Positions 56,601-64,000 of a stretch of 64,000 bases of DNA are shown here, in pieces. This stretch comes from Notospermus geniculatus. Lineage: Eukaryota; Nemertea; Pilidiophora; Heteronemertea; Lineidae. Below the pieces are notes generated by a model that was not told the DNA's origin, did no database searches, and saw only the letters and a program-made list of their open reading frames with translations. The translations under genes were made by a program, and so were the position numbers. Numbering within the stretch: position 1 is the first letter of the stretch; each line of letters starts with the position of its first letter. The DNA lies in contig NMRB01000206.1 of assembly GCA_002633025.1 (NCBI GenBank), positions 144,121 through 208,120 on the forward strand, written 5' to 3'.

Positions 56601-59600
56601 CACTATGGACTAAATCTCCGCTGGAAAACCACGCTCAGCTTCCTCTAATAGATACAAACAGCATGATAAGGGGCTTAGCTTTATTAATAGCGCCACGAGT
56701 GGGTCCAAAGAAGGTACCGTGACGCGTATTCGCGTTGATTATGCGACCTTTTTGCGATTTCGAAGCAAAGTACATGTAGATGTTGCAAAGACATATTCTC
56801 ATAGCACAGTTTTAATAAATTAAAATCGCTTGCTAATTCCTTGCTGAAGAGAGGTTGAACTCCGACATGATAGTCACAACATGCCACGCATGTGAAGTTG
56901 CCCAGTGATTGAAGAAGCATCCTTTGGCATATCATCGATCATATGGGAGTTTCGCCAAGCTTATTTTATTTTCGTTTTGGCGCAAATGGCGAGCGGCAGC
57001 GCGGCCCCTGGGCCGGCCGATGATGGTGGGCAATGTTCGAAACATTTTGGCCCGGTGTAAAGCCCGTCTCACACGAGCGCCGAGTACGGCGTCAACTAGC
57101 GCGTTTTGAAAACGCCGACAAGCGCACAATTTAGCGCGTAGTTGACGCATAGTTGACGCCATGTGAACGCACGTCCTGCGTTTTCAAAACGCAGGCCCTG
57201 TGTTTTCGTGCGTTTTGACGACTAAATTAACGCAAAGTAGGCGTTTGTAAACGCGCAGTGCGTTTACAAACGCTGCGTTTTCATGCGTTCTCGTGCGTTC
57301 TCATGCGTTTTCATGCGTTCTTAAACGCAGCGTTTGCGTCAATAGATGCACTCTTCTGCGTTTTCGAAAAAGTTTTGGACATGTTGAAAACCAATGCGTT
57401 CACCCAGAGGTCTGCGTTTACAAACGCTGAGTTGGTGCACGCAGTGCGTCAACCCTGCGCTTACCATGGGCTCATTTCGGCGTTTCATAAACGCCCCTAG
57501 GCGCACGGCCTAAACGCCGGATGAAACGCTCGTGTGAGACAGCCTTAATGTTTTTCACTGCCTCCCAACAAAAGATTGACGGAATAAGCCGCGACGTGAC
57601 AGTGGGGGAGGCACTGATCAACATGTCTTTCTGTATTTGAGTGTCCGCCGAACAATAAAGCGGGCATTGTCATACGGAGGGCATTCTCATACATTACATC
57701 TGCCCAAATATTGTATTAGGGGGTGATATCATGACAGTTCACCTTTATTTATCATCTTTGACTTCTCCAGGTCACCCATGGCTTGTGCCAATATATTGTC
57801 ATGTAGGAGATATATGCGACATGAGCTTACTTCGTCAGTCACTGAGGGGCGTGGATGCTGTCTTCCATATAGCTGGGGTTATAAGCGTATCGATGTTCCC
57901 AGATATCAAGGAGATGGAACGGGTAAATGTCCAAGGTAGCTATCAAAAAAAATTATCGCTTACTTATTTGGTATCAATCAGAAACAACATAAAAACCGTA
58001 AATTTCGGGTTGTCAGGGGTGCGAATCACAGGTATTACGATTGTTTGTGTATTAAAATGGAATGATATCCTTGGCGTAAATGTTGCAAATACACGTATAA
58101 AGGTTGTCAGGGCATACCCAGGCTATTGTTCCAAGGGAATATCATTCCTACCACATCAGTCTCTTCAGTGTAAACCAGAGACCTTCACTAAGCTGGAGTC
58201 GTAACTTTACGGAATGCGCAACTTATTAGGGACGTTTAGAAATCAAACGATAAACGTAAACGTTAACGACAACGTATTTTTGTCTCGAAAATGCAATATA
58301 AAATTTGGTGAATGTGTAATATGAAAAATAACGTTGTCGTGAAGTTTACGGATTTCTAAACCTCCCTATTGTTCGCCTTCAGGTAAACATTGAACAAAGG
58401 GTTCGTACCCTTAAGAAGAAGAGCTGGTGGAAAGAAGTGTTTGGTAAAATGTGGCAGGAACATAGGCAAAATGAATTCTATATGCGGCCTTGATTTAATT
58501 GGTAGCTCATTATTCAATTACATGTGTAAATATTCCACCACATTCGGCTGTCCTTCAGGAACCAAGAATTTGATCAAAGCTTGTCTTGAGGAAGGAGTAA
58601 AAAGATTGATCTATACAAGCACCATCGATGTGGTGGTTGGGTACGAGGATGTGATTAACGGAGATGAAACGACTCCTATACCTGATCGGTTTGTGTACAA
58701 AGGTTATCCAGATACAAAATACCAAGCTGAGGTCCTAGTCAACAATGCCCACGGGGTGTCTTCAGGTAGGGAGAAAATACTCCTGGGCCCATACTCATAA
58801 AACTACTTAAGTCTAAGTGTGACACTTATCCTTTGTTCAACACAAAAGATAAGTATCACCAAGAATATATTCTTGGTATCACACTTAAGTATGTTTATGA
58901 ATATGGACCCATATTCATAAAACTACTTAAATCTAAGTGTGACACTTATCTTTTGTGTTAAACAAAGGATAAGTGTCACACTTTCTAAGACTTATGTAGT
59001 TTTATGAATATGGGCCCTGGAGGATTTCATGGAGTTTTTTAATTATAGATCTATTGAATGGAGAACTGGGCCCATATTCATAAAACAACTTAAGTCTAAG
59101 TGTGACACTTATCCTTTGTTCAACACAAAAGGTAAGTATCGTACTTTGACTTATGTTTATCCCATGAATGTGGACCCTGAGCACCAGGGCCCATATTCAT
59201 GACACTTATCCTTTGTTCAACACAAAAGGTAAGTATCACACTTTGACTTTTAAGTAGGTTTATGAATATGGACCCAGATATCACGTTATGAGCTCTGCAG
59301 ACAACATTAGGTGAATTTAATGTACAGTAGGAGGAAACTGGAGTGCCCGGAGAGGAGGATGACGAGTAGTTCCAACCAGGGATGAGAGGTGCCACCCTGA
59401 CAGCCCAAGAGAAGAGTTAGGTCCCATCGAGTTAGAGGAAAATACAAGATAAATTCTCATAGAGTCAATACTCATTTCTTGAATATCGGCATTGCTGCTC
59501 AGTCCCCATTAGGCCAATGAAATTCCATTTATAGTTTCTCGTCAGCTATTTTTCAGAGTTTGATGAGTTGTTTTTTCATTATTCATTATTTTTTTCATGG

Positions 59601-60524
59601 AAAATTTCAATCCTTTTTGCACACACTATTGGCATTGACAAACTGATTTTATGCCCAAAATGTGTTTTTGGAATGAAAGTAAATTCAGAAATGGCAATTT
59701 GTGCTGTGTGAGATCTGGTACCTGTAAATGTGACATACTAGCTGCGTGGGCTTTATGAAAGTGGCGGGAAAGCAATTCAGTGGCAGATGTTTGCTGTTTT
59801 TTTGAAAATACTGAATTTTGGAATTATGAAATTTTTTTATGATGGGCCAAAATCACATATGGGTGGTGACGAGAAACTATAAATTTGGCCTTAAACAATG
59901 GAAGACCTGATTACAACAGTCTTTCTTTCAGAAAAGAGCACTCTGCATACCATTTCCCTTCGACCAAACGTCATGTATGGTGAGGAGGATCCACACTACA
60001 TAGTGAAAGCCATTGAAGCTGCCAAGTCAAGAAATGGTACCCTACAACGTTTTGGAAATAACCATGCTAAATTCCAGCATGCCTATGCTGGTAACGTGGC
60101 ATGGGCACACTTAATGGCTGACAAGACTTTGAAGGACAACCCGAAAGTTGGAGGACAGTCATATTTCATCACAGATGATACACCAGTTGAGAATGCCTTC
60201 ATCCTACTTCAACCATTCTTAAAGTCACATGGTTATAAACTGTCTCGATGGTCTCTCCCATCCTGGTTTATCCTAGGCATTTTCCATATCCTGGAGTGGT
60301 TCGCATGGTTTATAAGCCCGATATACACTTTGAACCCGTCAGTTTCCACTGCTAGTATCACATACATCAATCACACTTATAGCTTCAGCAGCAAGAAGGC
60401 GCGAGAAATGTTAGGTTATAAACCTATCTACACACCTGAGGAATCCTTAGAAAAGTCCATAAAATATTATTACTCACCAGCTGCTCAAGTTGGGAGATGC
60501 CCATTTAGTCAAGACTCAGACTAA
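53682..60524 (+). CDS. 3-beta-hydroxysteroid dehydrogenase family protein, 4 exons, 369 aa, with exons 1-3 present twice
   Basis: NAD-dependent short-chain dehydrogenase of the 3beta-HSD/NSDHL family, which oxidises the 3-beta-hydroxyl of sterols. Reading frame from copy A exons 53682-53826, 54039-54203, 54621-54827 joined to 59932-60524: 1110 nt, all junctions phase 1. Visible: Rossmann GGAGFLG 13-19; HIAG and a NVQGTKN strand-turn near 101-107; Ser124 in YTST; catalytic YPATK (Y153, K157); LRPNVMYGE 182-190; hydrophobic membrane segment about 282-304. Length matches HSD3B1/HSD3B7 (369-373 aa). The start has a CACCATGG context. A second set of exons 1-3 lies at 56279-58765 before the shared exon 4. 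Copy A exon 1 is intact and copy B exon 1 is frameshifted, so the functional exon path is uncertain. A single N is in intron 1 at 53850. Confidence 0.9.
54844..55430 (+). mobile_element. Array of GGGCCCATATTCATAAA fold-back units (copy A)
   Basis: Several inverted and direct copies of GGGCCCATATTCATAAAACTACTTAAGTC...GTGACACTTATCC, each pairing with its inverse around AACACAAAAGATAAGT. It follows 3-beta-HSD exon 3 copy A. Three or more units are in partial tandem, two of them nearly identical (55205-55350). Confidence 0.75.
57058..57548 (+). mobile_element. MITE-like element built of GCGTTT/AAACGC repeats, in 3-beta-HSD intron 1 copy B
   Basis: Ends AAGCCCGTCTCACACGAGCG and CGCTCGTGTGAGACAGCCTTAA are inverted copies. 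The interior is packed with GCGTTTTC, AAACGC and CATGCGTT words on both strands. No transposase. The right end is flanked by TTAA. It is much more GC- and CpG-rich than its surroundings. Confidence 0.75.
58229..58434 (+). mobile_element. Fold-back insertion present only in copy B of the 3-beta-HSD duplication
   Basis: Arms GGGACGTTTAGAAATC...ACGTTAACGACAACG and its inverse ending GATTTCTAAACCTCCCTATTG occupy 58229-58373; further sequence to about 58434 is also absent from copy A, where the matching point is near 54502. A related but more diverged element is at 10735-10852. Confidence 0.75.
58785..59280 (+). mobile_element. Array of GGGCCCATATTCATAAA fold-back units (copy B)
   Basis: Counterpart of the array at 54844-55430, with fewer internal units. 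It follows 3-beta-HSD exon 3 copy B. Confidence 0.75.
59286..59931. other. Rest of the intron before 3-beta-HSD exon 4
   Basis: AT-rich intronic sequence with no repeat or exon recognised, ending in the acceptor TTTCTTTCAG at 59922-59931. Confidence 0.6.
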
Positions 60525-60837
60525 GAGAAAGAGACGTTACAGAAAATCGGGACTTTCGTTTTATCGACGAGTTACAAAAAATCCGACTTAGACGGTGACG
60601 ACTTACGCGGATTCTACTGTATTTGCATGTGTGATGATAGGCTGTACAACACGCACATCCCACATTTTGATCTTAGCGGCAAGAATAGTTCCTGTTTATG
60701 GTGATCAACACCATTCAAATCTTACTATTATATACAGAACAGTGAGCTTGGTTAGAAGTGTAAATATATCTGGTAGTTAAACTCTACTCAATTATTAATA
60801 TTGAAATGAAATGTATAACACGGAATGTGGAAGTCAC

Positions 60838-61010
60838 TGATTCTCAGCGGCCCATAAACGATCAATATTATTGCACAATACGAGGATCAAAATGGGCAAT
60901 ATTATTGCCAATCCTTCTACCATCATGCCAGAAGCACATACCCCTATTTTGGCCCCCATATTGTGCAACAATATTGATCGTGTATTGGCGGCTTTAGAGG
61001 AAGACCGTAA
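60838..61010 (+). mobile_element. Fold-back element downstream of 3-beta-HSD
   Basis: ACGATCAATATTATTGCACAATA at the left pairs with TATTGTGCAACAATATTGATCGT at the right, with continuing weaker pairing inside. Non-coding. Confidence 0.7.
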
Positions 61011-62486
61011 CACCTCAACCTGCCAAATACTAGTTATAGTCTTCACTGATAACCCCCTTTGTACATAGCTTGCAGCTCAAAAGGGCCTGAAAATTGGTAT
61101 TTGTTGGAATACTTTGATCTTTAGCACTCAGATTTGGTTTGATTCCTAAAGGAATATACATAGAATACAAACTTTCATGAAATCTACTCACTATTTTCTT
61201 CAGAGATCTAAACTAAACTAATGGTACCTAATAATCTGTACCTGTCAGATAATTATTATTTCCATGTATAAAACTACAAAAATCTTAAAGCTACATATAT
61301 TCATGTACCATACTTACCTAAACAAAATGTCACTTTCATGCACTGCAATGAATGTATATGACATGTATGTCCATTGAAAATGGGGCTTTCAATTACATGT
61401 AAGTAGATTACGTTATGTTTAGCTTGGACATGGCCTTGCCCTTGGCATACGTAATGGAACTTGACATTTTGTTCTATGATGGCCATCAGGTGTCAGACAC
61501 AAGGCCCTTTAAAATTTGTGAAGTACCAGATTCATGAGTTTTATCTTTCATCCCAATATCGGACCAAAACTGACATAGGCCTACCGATTCCTCATTCAAA
61601 CTTTTTAATTGAATTAAAAAGTTTTTTTTGTATAATGAGTAGTTCATGTTTTGAATGTGCAGGTGGGAAGTTGTTTGAAATACATGTACTGCTTGGAAGC
61701 ACCTTTGTAAAAACATACATCCAAAATGTATACCAACTATAAAACTCTTGATATCTTAATTCTGTAAAATGCAAAAAGATTACTTAAATGTTAAAAAAAT
61801 TGCCATCCAAATTGAACACTCAGCCTAAAACTGTTGTTAAAATGCTACTAAAACATTAGTGAAATGCATAGCTTGAAATTGAACATGCTTGGTCCGAAAG
61901 GTAAGGTGCAGTTTCTAGGCCCACTTCAACTGTGTCATACCCAAATTGGATATGACACAGGACAAAAGCAACTTCATCAATATCCTCTGATGATGAAATA
62001 TACAGCACAACATTAACAATGGAAGGAACGGTCTCGTGATCAGCTGCTTGCAGCACCGTCACAAGTCATAAAACCTTTTTATTTTGGCATTTTATAACAT
62101 TTTTGTCATGGTTCTGTGTTCTTCTCTAACAAACAATACCTGGTCCACTTCAAGTTTTGTCATAAAAATAAACATCTCAATGTTAAAGATGTCACTTTCA
62201 TCTACCTCCTGTTTTCGTGTGATCTTGATCGTGCGGTACCCTTTGCGGAAAAACTTGGTGTCTGGAATGCCTCCGACGCTGACTGCTGTACATCTTTGGA
62301 TGATGAGAGTTTGTGTGGGCTGCTCGGTTGGAGTACGGAGAAGGAGTCAGACTCCATTCTGCAGGATAGAAGTTTATTATTTACCATTACATGTATTCTG
62401 ACTGACTAGATCAAATTTTGTCATAAAGTGACTTCCAAATGGATTTAGAAAGTGGGTCATTTATCAAGGCTCAGTAACACGACAAC
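61011..62486. other. Intergenic, between 3-beta-HSD and the coiled-coil gene
   Basis: No exon recognised. A small hairpin CTGTGTCATA...TATGACACAG lies near 61929-61958. It includes the 3' UTR of the coiled-coil gene at its right end. Confidence 0.45.
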
Positions 62487-64000
62487 TTACGCTAAAGGTT
62501 TGTATTCATTTGTGTCTCTTGTAGGGGCAGTCACGGATACGGTTGGGTCAAATAAGGATCTGTCATCAGTTGGTTGTTTTGTGTCCTGTGGGAATGAGAG
62601 AAGTTGTGTAAACTGACATCCTAAGGCCGCTTTTCCACGAGGCGTGTACGGGCGTGGAGGCGGAGGCTGGCACTGGTGCTGGTGCAGGCATTGTTTCCAC
62701 GAAACGGGCACAGACGTGGGAGTTTTCGCACGCATTTGGGTCTTCTGTCGGTGCAACGTTTCAATTTCCATCATATCTTATCATGCCACAGCAGTGAGTC
62801 CTATTATTACCAGGGGAATTCCCAGAAAATGATGACGCAATAGAGTGCGGGCAGCAAACGGGCGCGGAAAAAAACTGTTAGGCCTACATGATCGATTCGA
62901 ACAAACGCATCTGCGCCCGTCCAGCCGCACCCGTGTCATGGAAACAGCTAAAGGGAAATACGCTGGATTGATTTTTTTCTGCCCGCGCCTGCACAAGCCT
63001 CGTGGAAAAGCGGCCTTACTAACATCTGCACTGTAACCTGTCGGTATCAGGTACCACAATTCACCAGTTTTCTAAAGAAATATCTGTTCACTTCGAAGTA
63101 CCGGTACATGTACGAATGATAAGAGACAAGACTGACCTGTTCTGCATCCAGTTCCCGTATACATGCAGCATTCAGTTCACGTTTAAGAGAATCAATATGC
63201 TTCTTGTACCCCTCCAATTCCTCCTCCATGGCCAAGAATTTACCAAAAATCTGGTGCTGAGTATCAATAAAAGCTGTCACAAGGTTCTGACAGGCGAGTA
63301 CTTGGGGCCCTGCCTTACTGATTTCGATAGGTAACAGGTCGGATGACAGGAGAACCTTTGCTAGCATGGTGTCTTTGGCAGTTAGTGTCTTTGTCATGGC
63401 CATCTGATGGCCCGCCTGAAATTGTAGAAAAGAAATGTAAGATACGTGATTCCAACATTCTCCTTGGTTGTAAAAACTTCTCAGTAAATATTAAAAGCAC
63501 ATACCGTAAAGCGAAATATGTTCGCGGGGAAACATTCTCGCAAAAATCACGAATTGCTGCTGTGCTCACTAAATGTTTTCTCCGCGAATGCAAATTACAC
63601 ATAACAAGCATTGCAGTATGCACCTGACAGTACAGGTCGTGTCGGGATATACAGCTTCCTGAGAAGTGTGGTGTCGACCTTCTTCATTTTCAGGGTGCGA
63701 CACTCACAAATATATTTCCCCGCAGAACATTTTTATAAGGCCCTTTACCGCGAATATTTCTCCCTGCGAATGTTGGATTTTAGGCCATTCGCAAACATTT
63801 AGGACTCGAAAATATTTCGCTTTACGGTAGTAAAAACTTCCAGAAATCTCACCTTCTCAAGAGCATCTTCAATATTCTTCACATACAACTGAAGGACATC
63901 TCTATCCTTAACCATACTCTTCAGTGTGTTTTCCGCATCACGAACATTATCCAAAAGCTCCCTGTTATCCGTCTCAAGTTGCGTCAGATGCCTGTTCAGT
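62487..64000 (-). CDS. 3' end of an unidentified coiled-coil protein, partial, three exons
   Basis: Minus-strand exons: 64000-63853 (open at the window edge), 63415-63137 (93 codons), and 62585-62487 ending in TAA. Donor and acceptor sites are GT-AG and all phase 0. The 174 visible C-terminal residues begin with a heptad-like helix (LTQLETDNRELLDNVRDAE...), continue through AGHQMAMTKTLTAKDTMLAK and a second coiled coil (LAMEEELEGYKKHIDSLKR), and finish with a Ser/Thr/Pro-rich tail ending EYKPLA. No enzyme motif is visible. I do not recognise the family; a structural or cytoskeletal role is only a guess from the coiled coils. Both introns contain fold-back elements. Confidence 0.8.
62620..63018 (+). 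mobile_element. MITE-like element in the last intron of the coiled-coil gene
   Basis: Terminal inverted repeats TAAGGCCGCTTTTCCACGAGGC and GCCTCGTGGAAAAGCGGCCTTA. The interior pairs weakly (GTTTCCACGAAACGGGC / CCCGTGTCATGGAAAC) and has no open frame of note. Confidence 0.75.
63504..63829 (+). mobile_element. MITE-like element in an intron of the coiled-coil gene
   Basis: TACCGTAAAGCGAAATATGTTCG at the left and CGAAAATATTTCGCTTTACGGTA at the right. TTCGCGGGGAAACATTCTCGC and CGCGAATATTTCTCCCTGCGAA words repeat inside. Confidence 0.7.

Larger units (their letters stand above)
56279..58765 (+). pseudogene. Second copy of 3-beta-HSD exons 1-3, exon 1 frameshifted
   Basis: Exon 1 copy at 56279-56425 matches 53682-53826 except for a 2-base insertion (CTCTATGG against CTCTGG) that shifts the frame after residue 39 and leads to an early stop. 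Exon 2 copy 57771-57935 and exon 3 copy 58559-58765 are intact, 165 and 207 nt, with only a few amino-acid changes (for example YPDTK instead of YPATK; the catalytic Tyr and Lys are kept). Both have phase 1 at both ends, so they could splice in frame with either copy. This could be a tandem exon duplication or the second haplotype of the same gene laid beside the first; the frameshift may also be a sequence error. Confidence 0.75.
52902..59285 (+). repeat. Large direct duplication spanning the 3-beta-HSD 5' half
   Basis: Copy A is 52902-55440 and copy B is 55494-59285. Both begin TGAAGACTCGTCTCAATGC and end GACCCAGATATCACGT. Copy A breaks at the N at 53850 and resumes at the point equal to about 57590 in copy B, so it lacks 56449-57589. 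Copy B carries extra insertions (58229-58434). Differences elsewhere are small. This is either a tandem gene-part duplication or two haplotypes placed in series. Confidence 0.88.

Noticed and set aside
56279-60524. A second complete 3-beta-HSD gene
   Set aside because: Only one exon 4 exists in the window and the second exon 1 is frameshifted, so two full genes are not supported.

Overview
The window is metazoan nuclear DNA: its genes carry GT-AG introns and encode animal proteins (mitochondrial CLPX, MTFP1, LYRM9, a 3-beta-hydroxysteroid dehydrogenase). The non-coding DNA is AT-rich and scattered with ACATGTA and TAGGCCTA words, tRNA-derived SINEs and dozens of fold-back (palindromic) elements. 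I associate that texture with marine invertebrate deuterostomes such as echinoderms or hemichordates. The species cannot be fixed from the sequence.

Layout. Positions 1 to about 35,200 hold no protein-coding gene I can recognise. They are a repeat landscape: palindromic MITE-like elements, a 65-bp tandem array, a roughly 750-bp tandem duplication, two larger direct duplications that meet at a single N (7722 and 15084), a SINE, and several families of inverted-repeat elements.

From 36,171 to 41,872 lies a complete 11-exon CLPX gene (612 aa) on the plus strand. MTFP1 (3 exons, 177 aa) is on the minus strand at 45,447-46,344. A gap of 886 N (46,820-47,705) follows, with duplicated sequence on both sides. 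A 514-aa leucine-rich-repeat protein with an N-terminal BC-box-like motif is on the plus strand at 49,363-51,141. LYRM9 (3 exons, 73 aa) is on the minus strand at 51,729-52,615. Head to head with it is a plus-strand 3-beta-HSD gene at 53,682-60,524 (369 aa when assembled), whose first three exons occur twice. The 3' end of an unidentified coiled-coil gene runs off the right edge on the minus strand (62,487-64,000).

How the genes relate. CLPX, MTFP1 and LYRM9 all belong to families that act in mitochondria: matrix protein unfolding, inner-membrane fission, and the LYR-motif family linked to Fe-S and respiratory-complex assembly. This gives a small neighbourhood of mitochondrial genes. The LRR protein looks like a substrate receptor for an Elongin-BC ubiquitin ligase. 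The 3-beta-HSD acts on steroids at ER or mitochondrial membranes.

A recurring caution: single N characters at 7722, 15084, 38438 and 53850 each abut a direct duplication whose copies differ only by small changes and by transposon insertions. This is what two haplotypes placed end to end in an assembly would look like, so the duplications, including that of the 3-beta-HSD exons, may not be real tandem copies. They do provide natural 'empty sites' that define several mobile-element insertions.
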